Assembly: GCA_963733945.1 (NCBI GenBank)
Contig: CAVTFD010000047.1
Span: 10,010 to 74,009, forward strand
Direction of reading: 5' to 3'
DNA length: 64,000 nt
Origin: AP-15 sp963733945
GTDB lineage: Bacteria > Pseudomonadota > Alphaproteobacteria > ATCC43930 > CGMCC-115725
Below, one piece after another: positions 56,172 to 63,918 of this stretch (positions are counted from its first letter, which is position 1; the number at the start of each line of letters is the position of its first letter). Below the pieces are notes generated by a model. The model saw only the letters and a list, made by a program, of their open reading frames with translations. It had not been told where the DNA came from and ran no database searches. The translations under genes were made by a program, and so were the position numbers.

Positions 56172-57098
56172 CTAGACCGACATCAGCACGCGGACATGAG
56201 CGGCAACGCCGGCGCCGAGCGCAGTCAGATCATAGCCGCCTTCGAGGGTCGAGACGAGCCGGCCTTCGGCATGGCGAAAGGCGATCTCGACCAGCCTTTC
56301 GGTAATCCAGGTGTAGTCGGCTTCCTCCAGCATAAGCTGCGCCAGCGGGTCGCTGCGATGGGCGTCGAACCCGGCGGAGATCAACAGGAGGTCCGGACGG
56401 AAGGCGTCGAGCGCCGGCAGGACGCGGCCGGTCATTGCGACGCGGAACGGACCCGAGCCCGACATCGGGCGCAATGGCGCGTTGACGATGTTGCCAACTC
56501 CGGTCTCGCTCGCCGCGCCGGTGCCGGGATAGAGCGGGTACTGATGGGTGGAGGCGTAGAACAGATTGTCGTCGGCTTCGAACGCCGCCTGTGTGCCGTT
56601 GCCGTGATGGACGTCGAAATCAACGACTGCCACCCGTTCGAAACCGTGCACCTCGCGCGCCCGTAATGCGCCGATAGCGGCGTTGTTGAACAGGCAGAAA
56701 CCCATCGCCCGATCTGGTTCGGCATGATGCCCGGGCGGACGCACCGCGCAAAAGGCGTTGTCGGCCTCCTTCGCCACCACCGCGTCGACCGCCGCGGTAA
56801 CCGCTCCCGCGGCGTGGAGGGCGGCGGTTCCGGAGGCTGGTGATAGGACGGTGTCGGCGTCGATTGCAGCGTGCCCGGTTTTGGGAACGGCGCCGAGGAC
56901 GTGCTCGACATGATGTCGCGAATGAACGCGCAAGATGTCGTCAAGAGCCGCCTCCGGCGCTTCGCGCCGCTCCAGGTGGGCGTATTGCGGACCGGAAAGC
57001 GCGGCGAGCACCGTGCGCAGACGTGCAGGAGCCTCGGGATGATGACTGCCGGGATCGTGATCGAGACAGCTGGAATGGGTGTAGAGGAGAGTTGTCAT
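56172..57098 (-). CDS. Histone deacetylase family protein (acetylpolyamine/AcuC-like)
   Basis: Zinc-dependent deacetylase fold, 308 residues from ATG 57098. Start TTLLYTHSSCLDHDPGSHHPE; active-site His pair in RPPGHHAEPDRAMGFC; zinc ligands Asp and His in VVDFDVHHGNGTQ and Asp in LISAGFDAHRSDP; catalytic Tyr region in LEGGYDL. In bacteria such enzymes deacetylate polyamines, acetyl-CoA synthetase or other small substrates. Confidence 0.92.
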   Translation of the reverse strand: MTTLLYTHSSCLDHDPGSHHPEAPARLRTVLAALSGPQYAHLERREAPEAALDDILRVHSRHHVEHVLGAVPKTGHAAIDADTVLSPASGTAALHAAGAVTAAVDAVVAKEADNAFCAVRPPGHHAEPDRAMGFCLFNNAAIGALRAREVHGFERVAVVDFDVHHGNGTQAAFEADDNLFYASTHQYPLYPGTGAASETGVGNIVNAPLRPMSGSGPFRVAMTGRVLPALDAFRPDLLLISAGFDAHRSDPLAQLMLEEADYTWITERLVEIAFRHAEGRLVSTLEGGYDLTALGAGVAAHVRVLMSV

Positions 57099-57191
57099 CG
57101 CGAGACCTCGCAAGCGGAGCGCGAAGTGTCGCACACTCGCGCCGTCGCCATAATCGGAATCGCCACCTTGGCGTCACTCAACGCGCGTAAG

Positions 57192-57563
57192 TCATTGCCG
57201 GCGTGCTGCAGCGAGCCCGAGCGCTGCCCAGCCGAGCAGCAAACTCGCGCCGCCAAGGGGCGTGATCCAGCCAAACAGCGCGATCCCCGTCAGCGCCAGC
57301 GCGAAGAGGCTGAAGCTGAACAGAAAAACGCCGGTAACGAAGCACCACCCGGCGACGATCAGCACCAGGTCCGGTCGGTCGCGGTGTATGGCCATCGCCA
57401 CGACGGCGGTCAGCGCGGCGGCATGGACCATGCCGTAGAGCGCGCCGGTGCGCAACAGCTCTGCGGCGCGCGGGTCGGTGCTTGTGAGGTGCGCGGCGAT
57501 AGCGCCTGCCCCGACCGACAGAAATCCGCCGAGCGCTGCGGCGGCGAGCCAGGCGCGGGTCAT
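57192..57563 (-). CDS. DUF423 family membrane protein
   Basis: Small integral membrane protein, 123 residues with four hydrophobic helices. DUF423 pattern: GGFLSVGAGAIAAHLTSTDPRA, TGALYGMVHAAALTAVV, GWCFVTGVFLFSFSLFALAL and GWITPLGGASLLLGWAALG. ATG at 57563 overlaps the glycosyltransferase stop (ATGA). Function unknown; the overlap suggests co-expression. Confidence 0.88.
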   Translation of the reverse strand: MTRAWLAAAALGGFLSVGAGAIAAHLTSTDPRAAELLRTGALYGMVHAAALTAVVAMAIHRDRPDLVLIVAGWCFVTGVFLFSFSLFALALTGIALFGWITPLGGASLLLGWAALGLAAARRQ

Positions 57564-58768
57564 CTCTGCGCAGTTTTTTCTGCAAGAGCGGCGCGGTAAA
57601 GCGCCAAGGTCTCGCGGGCGACGATCTCCTCGGCAAAGCAGCGCTCGGCCAGCGCCCGCCCGGCACGTCCCATGGCCTCGCGCCGCGCCGGATTGACGGC
57701 TAATGCAGCGATGGCTTCGGCCAGCGCGTCGATGTCCCGGGGCGGCACGAGGATCCCGTTTTTTCCCGGGCGAACGGCCTCGCGGCATCCCGGTAAATCG
57801 CTGGCGACGATCGGCCGGGCACAGGCAGCGGCCTCAAGCAAGGCCTTGGGCACCCCTTCGCCGTAGGTCGAGGGCAGCACCGCGATCGCCGCGCGGCGCC
57901 AAACCAAGCGCACATCGGCGACGGCGCCGAGCCAAGTGATCCCTGGCTCGGCGGCAAGGGCGGACAACGATGCGGCCGAAAGCGATCCTGCATTGTCGGC
58001 GTCGATCGGACCGGCCAGGACGAGCTCGATCGCGAGGCCGCGCTCTCGCAGACGTCGGACCGCGGCCGCCGCGTCGAGCACGCCCTTGTCGCGCAGCATA
58101 CGCGAGACGAGGGCCACGGTAACCGTGTTCCCCTCCGGCATCGGCAGCGGTGAAAAATGGCGGATATCCACCCCCGATCCCCGGATCAGCGCGATCCGCT
58201 GGGGGTCGATCCCGAGAGCGGCAAGGGCGTCGCCGTCTTCCGGGTTCTGCACGACGACCCGGCCCAGGCCGCTTGCAGCAGCAAGGCGCAGGGCTACTCC
58301 GAGCGGCCGCCGGCGCAGGCGCGCAGCGAGAGTTGTCGTAGAAAAGCCCGAACCGAGGCCCATGACCGAATCGATCGATGCCGGCGCATCGTCCGCATGC
58401 CGAAACGCCAGCGCGCGGGCGAGCCCGCCAAACAGCACCGGTTTCAGCGCCACATGATGAAGGATGTCGGGTCGCTCTCTACGGTAGAGCCTGATAATCG
58501 CAGCCAACGCCCGCACCACACCGACCAGCCCATCGCCGCGCCGGCGCCAGGCAATCGGACATAGGGTGAAACCCTCGTCGCGGATCTGCCGGCCATGCGT
58601 TTGAACGCGAGTGGCGACAACAACCTCGAACCCGGCGTCGCGCGCCGCCCGTGCGACCGGAAGCCGATGCGAGCAGAAATACCAATCCTCGGTAACCAGA
58701 AAGAGGAGTTTTGGGCGGCGCCGAGCCAACGGTGAAATGGCGGGAAGGATCGAATCGCAAGCGGCCAT
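57560..58768 (-). CDS. Glycosyltransferase family 4 protein
   Basis: GT-B fold transferase of about 402 residues. N-terminal domain LLFLVTEDWYFCSHRLPVARAA, UDP-sugar-type C-terminal domain VALVSRMLRDKGVLDAAAAV, STYGEGVPKALLEAAACARP and NGILVPPRDIDALAEAI. Similar to polyprenol-phosphate or O-antigen GT4 enzymes that pair with the nearby epimerase. The start is chosen at ATG 58768 by family fit; the frame extends to 58825, which would overlap the divergent epimerase. Confidence 0.88.
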   Translation of the reverse strand: MAACDSILPAISPLARRRPKLLFLVTEDWYFCSHRLPVARAARDAGFEVVVATRVQTHGRQIRDEGFTLCPIAWRRRGDGLVGVVRALAAIIRLYRRERPDILHHVALKPVLFGGLARALAFRHADDAPASIDSVMGLGSGFSTTTLAARLRRRPLGVALRLAAASGLGRVVVQNPEDGDALAALGIDPQRIALIRGSGVDIRHFSPLPMPEGNTVTVALVSRMLRDKGVLDAAAAVRRLRERGLAIELVLAGPIDADNAGSLSAASLSALAAEPGITWLGAVADVRLVWRRAAIAVLPSTYGEGVPKALLEAAACARPIVASDLPGCREAVRPGKNGILVPPRDIDALAEAIAALAVNPARREAMGRAGRALAERCFAEEIVARETLALYRAALAEKTAQR

Positions 58769-58897
58769 TTGGCGAAAACCGGATCGAGGTGAAAGGCGGG
58801 TCAATCGGTCTTGTCTCGAGACCACTGCCTCTCTAATGCATCTGAGCCAAGGAGCGCTTGCACAATCGGGGCGCGGGCGTGGCAGCGGAGGCCCACT

Positions 58898-59833
58898 CTG
58901 GCACGCATTCTGGTAACCGGGGCTGCCGGCTTTATCGGTCGGGAACTATGCCAGGAGCTCGCGAAGCGCGGCCATGCCGTCCTCGGCGCTACGCGCAGGC
59001 CGGCACAGCCGGTGGCCGGCATCGAGTTGCGCCCGGTCGGGAATATCGGACCGCACACCGCCTGGTCGGGTCATCTCACCGGAGTCGACATTGTCGTCCA
59101 TCTCGCCACTCGGGCGCATCGGCCGCCCAACCTCGCAGCCGGTGAAGTCGAGGTCGAAGCCGCAGCGACGTTGGCGCACGCCGCCGCGGCGGCCGGGGTA
59201 AGGCGGTTCGTCCTGATGAGCTCGATCCGGGCGATGGGTGCGGCGACGCGGCCCGGCGCGCCGTTTCGCGGCGGCGATCCGCCGCGCCCCGACGATCTCT
59301 ATGGCCGCACCAAGCTTGCGATCGAGGGTGCGCTCGTTGCGGAGGCGCAGCAATCCGGGCTCGACCTCGTAATCCTGCGTCCGCCGCTGGTTTATGGGCC
59401 AGGCGCCAAAGGCAATCTGCGGGCCTTGATCCGGCTAGTTGCGAGCGGGCTGCCATTGCCCTTCGCCGGAATAGACAATCACCGCAGCCTGATCTTTCTC
59501 GGCAATCTCGCCGATCTGGTCGCGATTGCTTGCCTTCATCCCGCCGCCGGCGGGCGGGTGCTGCTGGCGCGTGACAACGCCGATCTGTCGACGCCCGGGC
59601 TTATCCGGGCACTGGCGGCCGGATTCCAGCGTCCTGCATGCCTCTTCTCTGTCCCCCCGGCCGCGCTCGCCACACTTTCCTTCCTCCCGATGGTCGGGGC
59701 GGCGGTCTCGATTCTCACATCGTCGTTGCAGATCGAGGATGATGAAACCCGGCGGACGCTCGGTTGGTCGCCGGCGGTCCCCATCGAAGCCGGGCTCGCA
59801 GCAACGGCGCGCGCATACGAGCGCCAGCGGTAG
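58898..59833 (+). CDS. NAD-dependent sugar epimerase/dehydratase
   Basis: Extended SDR of the UDP-glucose 4-epimerase type. ARILVTGAAGFIGRELCQ carries the TGxxGxxG motif; FVLMSSIRAMG and YGRTKLAIEGAL give the Ser-Tyr-x3-Lys site. About 311 residues. The start is unclear: the only well-spaced Shine-Dalgarno (GGAGG at 58887-58891) precedes a CTG at 58898, while a TTG at 58811 opens the frame without a ribosome site. Divergent neighbour is the GT4 enzyme, suggesting joint work on a surface glycan or lipid-linked sugar. Confidence 0.85.
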   Translation: MARILVTGAAGFIGRELCQELAKRGHAVLGATRRPAQPVAGIELRPVGNIGPHTAWSGHLTGVDIVVHLATRAHRPPNLAAGEVEVEAAATLAHAAAAAGVRRFVLMSSIRAMGAATRPGAPFRGGDPPRPDDLYGRTKLAIEGALVAEAQQSGLDLVILRPPLVYGPGAKGNLRALIRLVASGLPLPFAGIDNHRSLIFLGNLADLVAIACLHPAAGGRVLLARDNADLSTPGLIRALAAGFQRPACLFSVPPAALATLSFLPMVGAAVSILTSSLQIEDDETRRTLGWSPAVPIEAGLAATARAYERQR

Positions 59834-59946
59834 TGCGAACGTGGCGCCGCTAGTTCTGCCGCGAAAAGGTAGTTTCCCGGCTGATCCAAGCGGAAATCAG
59901 CGCTATATTGGCTGACCGAGGGGTGAAGCGGTTCCGGGAGGGTGCG

Positions 59947-60432
59947 TTGCCGAGCTTTGATATCGTTTCGCGGATCGACCTCGCCGAGGTCGACAACGCC
60001 CTGGCCGGCATGAACCGCGAGATCACGACAAGGTTCGATTTCAAAGGCAGCAAATGCTCGATCGAACGCAAGGAGGGCGCGCTGAGCATTCTCGCCGATG
60101 ATGATCTCAAGCTGAAGCAGATGCATGAACTTCTGAAGGTGCATATGACGCGACGCAAGGTCGAGCCTGGAGCGCTCGATTTCAAGGCGCCGGAAAAAGC
60201 TTCGGGCAACACGCTGCGGCAGACGATCGCGCTGCGCCAAGGGGTGGGCGCCGACCTAGCTCGCCAGCTGATCCGGGAGATCAAGGACAGCAAGCTCAAA
60301 GTGCAGGTGTCGATTCAGGGCGAGGAACTGCGCGTCACCGGTAAAAAGCGCGATGATCTACAAGGTGCGATCGCTGTGCTGCGTGAGGTCAAGATCGAGC
60401 AGCCGCTGCAGTATATCAATTTTCGCGAATAG
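59947..60432 (+). CDS. yajQ: YajQ family cyclic-di-GMP-binding protein
   Basis: Small nucleotide-binding protein with two RNA-recognition-like domains, 161 residues from the TTG at 59947, which has GGGAGGG upstream and yields the family start PSFDIVSRIDLAEVDNAL. Further motifs: REITTRFDFKGSK, LRQTIALRQGVGADLARQLI, IKDSKLKVQVSIQGEELRVTGKKRDDLQ (in part) and PLQYINFRE at the end. YajQ proteins bind c-di-GMP in Xanthomonas and Pseudomonas. Confidence 0.94.
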   Translation: MPSFDIVSRIDLAEVDNALAGMNREITTRFDFKGSKCSIERKEGALSILADDDLKLKQMHELLKVHMTRRKVEPGALDFKAPEKASGNTLRQTIALRQGVGADLARQLIREIKDSKLKVQVSIQGEELRVTGKKRDDLQGAIAVLREVKIEQPLQYINFRE

Positions 60433-60500
60433 ACCGACCGGGCCGGCGGACCGGCGCTTGCTCGCACCCGCGTCAACGGTTATTTAACCGACAACGCCTC

Positions 60501-60576
60501 GTCCCCTTCGTCTAGAGGCCTAGGACACCGCCCTCTCACGGCGGCAACACCGGTTCGAATCCGGTAGGGGACGCCA
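60501..60576 (+). tRNA. tRNA-Glu(CTC)
   Basis: A complete 76-base tRNA with encoded CCA. Acceptor GTCCCCT pairs with AGGGGAC. The anticodon arm CCGCC-CTCTCAC-GGCGG gives anticodon CTC, reading GAG. T arm CCGG-TTCGAAT-CCGG is canonical. Located between yajQ and chaB. Confidence 0.96.
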
Positions 60577-60640
60577 TCAGATCCAACAACCGGCGAATGC
60601 TGCGGTCGGCGACGGCGGCGAAATTCGCTGGAGGCGGCAA

Positions 60641-60856
60641 ATGCCCTACGCCACTACTTCCGAGCTACCGCCGCCGGTGCGCCGACTGCCCTTACGTGGC
60701 CAGGAGATCTTTCTGTCCGCGTTCAACAATGCCTGGCAGAATTATGCCGATCGCGGCTTCCACGAGCGCGAGGAGGTCGCTTTTCGGGTCGCCTGGGCGG
60801 CGGTCAAAATGCGTTACCGCAAGCGCGGCGAGATGTGGGTCGCTCGGGGCGTGTAA
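60641..60856 (+). CDS. chaB: ChaB family protein
   Basis: A 71-residue protein with the ChaB pattern ELPPPVRRLPLRGQEIFLSAFNNAWQNY, then REEVAFRVAWAAVKMRYRKRG. E. coli ChaB is annotated as a cation-transport regulator but its role is poorly defined. GGAGGC lies upstream of the ATG. It precedes the selenoprotein cassette by 33 bases. Confidence 0.85.
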   Translation: MPYATTSELPPPVRRLPLRGQEIFLSAFNNAWQNYADRGFHEREEVAFRVAWAAVKMRYRKRGEMWVARGV

Positions 60857-60889
60857 AAGAGCGGATGGGGAGAAAGGCATACGCCGAGC

Positions 60890-62008
60890 ATGGTGAGGCT
60901 GGCCAAATTGGAAGAAGTAAGCGCCGAGTGCGTACCGGCCAAGACGGATCTCGTCGAGTGGTATTTCGAGCGTGGCTGGACCGACGGGTTGCCGGTGGTG
61001 CCGCCGACCCGGGACCGGGTCGACGCATTCGTCGCAGCGCTTGGCGGCAAACCACACCTCGTCGAATGCAAGGTGCCGCCGAGGCATGGCAGCCTGACCC
61101 GGGAAGTACTGGCGATCAACATGATCATGGCCGGCTGCAAGCCGGAATATGCACGCGTAGTCCGCGCGGCGATGCTGGCGCTGACCGCGAAGGCGTTCAA
61201 CCTGAACGGAGTGCAAGCGACGACGCACATGGCCGCACCGTTGCTGATCGTCAACGGCCCGGTGGCGCGCACCATCGGCATGAATGGCGACTGCAACGCG
61301 TTCGGCTCCGGCAACCGCGCCAATGCCACGATCGGCCGTGCATTGCGTCTCGTGCTGCTCAATGTCGGCGGCGGCCGGCCGGGCGATCTCGACAAGAGCA
61401 CCTTGGGCCACCCCGGCAAATACACCTATTGTGTCGCTGAGAACGAAGCCGCGAGCCCGTGGGCGCCCTATCACGTCGAAAAGGGTTTTAGCCCTGATAA
61501 TTCGACTGTTTTCGTGCTTGCCGCCGAGCCGCCGCACAGCGTCACCAACCACGTCGCCGACGACCCTGAGGGCATCCTTGATAGCATCTGTTCGGCGATG
61601 AGCACGATCGCCAACAACAACGCGGTATCGAGCGGCCACTGCGCCGTCATCATCGGACCCGAGCATGCCCGCACGATCGCCGGGAAAGGTTGGACTCGGC
61701 ATGACGTGCGCAGCTATCTGCACATGAACGCCTACAATCTGTTTTCCGAGCTGACCTTCAACGAGCGCTACGGCAAGATCTACAACCGCCATCTGCCGCG
61801 CTGGTACAAGCGCGAACAAGCATCACGGATTCCGGTCGTACCTGATCCCGATCATATCCACCTGTTTGTGGTCGGCGGCGAGGCCGGCCGGTTCTCGGCT
61901 TTCATCCCCGGCTGGGGCCATATGTCTTCACCGGTGCTGCGCGGCATCGAGACCGACGTGCGATCGGGCGCGGAGCCCCTTTGCGTCGACGGCACCTGCT
62001 ATCTGTGA
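60890..62008 (+). CDS. Conserved protein preceding the UGSC selenoprotein
   Basis: A 372-residue protein without a family name I can give. N-terminal motif EWYFERGWTDGLPVVPPTRDRV; the middle has NGPVARTIGMNGDCNAFGSG and LLNVGGGRPGDLDKSTLGHPGKYTYCVAENE, with conserved-looking Cys and His. Later segments include SSGHCAVIIGPEHARTIAG, and the protein ends SGAEPLCVDGTCYL. No signal peptide or membrane segment. It is 17 bases upstream of the selenoprotein gene, and the spacing suggests a shared transcript and related function, possibly redox. Confidence 0.8.
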   Translation: MVRLAKLEEVSAECVPAKTDLVEWYFERGWTDGLPVVPPTRDRVDAFVAALGGKPHLVECKVPPRHGSLTREVLAINMIMAGCKPEYARVVRAAMLALTAKAFNLNGVQATTHMAAPLLIVNGPVARTIGMNGDCNAFGSGNRANATIGRALRLVLLNVGGGRPGDLDKSTLGHPGKYTYCVAENEAASPWAPYHVEKGFSPDNSTVFVLAAEPPHSVTNHVADDPEGILDSICSAMSTIANNNAVSSGHCAVIIGPEHARTIAGKGWTRHDVRSYLHMNAYNLFSELTFNERYGKIYNRHLPRWYKREQASRIPVVPDPDHIHLFVVGGEAGRFSAFIPGWGHMSSPVLRGIETDVRSGAEPLCVDGTCYL

Positions 62009-62025
62009 GACGGGAGATTTTAGCG

Positions 62026-62571
62026 ATGACCAACAAGCCCGACGCCATCGTCTTCGACCCGCGCGGCGTGGTCGAGGCAGACACGCTCGCTCTGGCGCCG
62101 CGTGCCGGCGATCTGAACCGGCTGCGGCTGGGGGTGCTCGACAACACCAAATGGAACGCCAACCGTCTGTTGCGTAAAACGGTGGCGCTGCTTGGGCAGC
62201 AGGCGACACTTGCCGCGGTCAACTACTACCGCAAGGAAAGCTTCTCGAAAGACGCCGACCCGGCGCTGATCGAAACGATTGCGGCGGGCAACGACATCGT
62301 GTTAACGGCGATCGGCGATTGAGGCTCGTGCACATCGTGCTGTACGCATGACGGTGTCAGTCTCGAAGCCCTGGGCCGCCCGACGGCGGTCATCGTCACC
62401 ACCGAATTTCTGCACGAAGCGCGGATGCAGCGTGACGCGCTCGGCATGCCCGATCTCGCCCCGATCGTGATCGATCACCCACTCAGCACCCTGACTGACG
62501 CCGAGATCGACCGCCGAGCGGAGCAGGCGGCGCCGCAATGCATCGCCGTGTGGCGAGGCGATCGGCGATAG
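62026..62571 (+). CDS. UGSC family selenoprotein (Sec encoded by in-frame TGA)
   Basis: A 181-residue selenoprotein. Codons 1-98 end ...IVLTAIGD, then TGA (62320-62322, residue 99) is followed in the same frame by 82 sense codons starting GSCTSCCTHDG and ending in a TAG at 62569-62571. The U-G-S-C motif defines a family first reported from marine metagenomic selenoproteome surveys; biochemical role unknown. The downstream part is protein-like (TAVIVTTEFLHEARMQRDAL, DLAPIVIDHPLSTLTDAE). The ATG has GGGAGA upstream. Ordinary annotation would stop at residue 98. Confidence 0.88.
62327..62346 (+). promoter_or_regulatory. Candidate bacterial SECIS hairpin
   Basis: Five bases after the TGA, CGTGCA (62327-62332) pairs with TGTACG (62341-62346; one G-U pair) around the loop CATCGTGC. 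A hairpin just inside the coding region downstream of UGA, with a G/U-containing loop, is what bacterial SelB needs. The loop begins about 11 bases after UGA, slightly closer than in E. coli fdhF, so the exact fold is uncertain. Confidence 0.45.
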
Positions 62572-62603
62572 ACCGGGAACCGTCACGACGATCACTCTTG
62601 GGC

Positions 62604-62876
62604 TCAATGGAGGGTCGTGCTTCCCTCGCGGATCGTCCGGCCGACAGCCGACAAAAGATTGGCACGTTCGCCGGGGTCATTCACCGGCAGTCGTCGCCAC
62701 TCCCTGCCATCCCGCAAATCTGCAAAGAGACCGGTGCGGTCCTCATGAAAATGCAGAAAGGCCCTGCCTCTGATATAAAATATCCCGGGCCGCCTCTCGA
62801 CGAGGTCGGTCCGGGCCCTGAGGTTCATCAGCAAATCGTTCAGCGCGTCCAATGCGCCTGCGCCAGCGTGTTTCAT
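62604..62876 (-). CDS. Conserved small alphaproteobacterial protein
   Basis: A 90-residue protein of a conserved but uncharacterised alphaproteobacterial type, with ALDALNDLLMNLRARTDL, RPGIFYIRGRAFLHFHED and GLFADLRDGREWRRLPVN. No signal peptide. It is convergent with the selenoprotein gene. Function unknown. Confidence 0.72.
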   Translation of the reverse strand: MKHAGAGALDALNDLLMNLRARTDLVERRPGIFYIRGRAFLHFHEDRTGLFADLRDGREWRRLPVNDPGERANLLSAVGRTIREGSTTLH

Positions 62877-62953
62877 CGCCCGTTCCGCGATCGATCAGCG
62901 CCCTCGATCCGGGCAAGCCCAAACTTGTAGTGTAGCACTGATCGGCAGCGCAC

Positions 62954-63397
62954 ATGAGGTCCGGAGTGAATGTGGAAGGCGCTTGTAGCGGGTTGCGGGT
63001 GCTCGATCTGGGGCAGGGCGTGGCCGCACCCTATTGCGCGATGCTGCTGGCGATGCACGGGGCCGAAATTGTCAAGCTCGAACCCATCGCGGGCGATTGG
63101 TCGCGCGGGCTCGGCACCCAATATGGCGACCACACCGCGATGTCGGCGCACTACAACCGCGGCAAAAAGAGCTTGGCGCTCGACCTCAAGTCGCCGGCAG
63201 CGCGCGAAATTGCGTTAGCGCTTGCAGACCGCGCCGACATCGTCATCGAAGGGTTTCGGCCGGGTGTGGCGGAGCGGCTCGGCCTCGGCTACGACACGCT
63301 CGCTGCGACAATCTCGACCTGGTGCCAACAAAAGCTGCAGGTCGAGACCAACACGCGGGCGGGCCAGTCCCGGCTGGGTCAATGGGGCCGTAACTGA
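62954..63397 (+). pseudogene. Truncated CaiB/BaiF family CoA-transferase
   Basis: Only the first 120 or so residues of a class III CoA-transferase are present: LRVLDLGQGVAAPYCAMLLA, HGAEIVKLEPIAGDWSRGLG, YNRGKKSLALDLKSPAARE and IVIEGFRPGVAERLGLGYDTLAA. After about 63313 the homology stops and the frame runs through 28 unrelated codons (STWCQQKLQVETNTRAG) to a stop at 63397. Family members are near 400 residues, so the gene was cut, probably by insertion or recombination. Confidence 0.7.
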
Positions 63398-63720
63398 GCT
63401 GGTGTCAGAAACCTGAATAGAAACGGGTGAACCAGCGCCGGCAGCGGCAAGCGGACTTTTCCGAACGCGACTTCGCATTGCTGCTCCACGGACCTGCGGG
63501 GGCCTTCCACTATCAGGCTTTTACCTCCGGTCAGAAGCTTCCCTCCACCGGTCAATACGATCGGGGTCTCGACCAATTCCTGTCGGCAATCGACCTTCAT
63601 TGCCAGGTATGCGGACCATGAGACGAACCCGAAGAACATTAGGATCGCGATGGAGATAAGTGCCCTGCGGTGCCGCCGCGGCAACCATCTAGCCGGTGCG
63701 AGGACGGTTACGTCAGCCAT
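63379..63720 (-). CDS. Hypothetical single-pass membrane protein
   Basis: A 113-residue protein with a basic N-terminus (RWLPRRHRRA), one transmembrane helix (ISIAILMFFGFVSWSAYLAM) and a periplasmic part with two Cys (DCRQEL, EQQCEV). No family recognised. It overlaps the tail of the truncated CoA-transferase by 19 bases. Confidence 0.45.
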   Translation of the reverse strand: MADVTVLAPARWLPRRHRRALISIAILMFFGFVSWSAYLAMKVDCRQELVETPIVLTGGGKLLTGGKSLIVEGPRRSVEQQCEVAFGKVRLPLPALVHPFLFRFLTPAQLRPH

Positions 63721-63918
63721 CGAGTAGCCCTTTCAGTGTGCAGTGTGATGGCTCTTACCACGTCCGATTGAGATGCGGAACAATATTCTGCTATATCCTC
63801 CCCCTCTGCCTGACCGGACCACTATATGTAGCTCTTAGCGCACTAAAATGGTGCATCCTGCCTTTGATACTAGACTTGAGATAAAGCCCAAGCCCCGACC
63901 ACTTTGGGAGTTTCACAA

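Noticed and set aside
61981..62322. A short protein ending at the TGA at 62320
   Set aside because: The frame continues with family sequence (GSC motif) after the TGA, so this would be only the N-terminal half of the selenoprotein.
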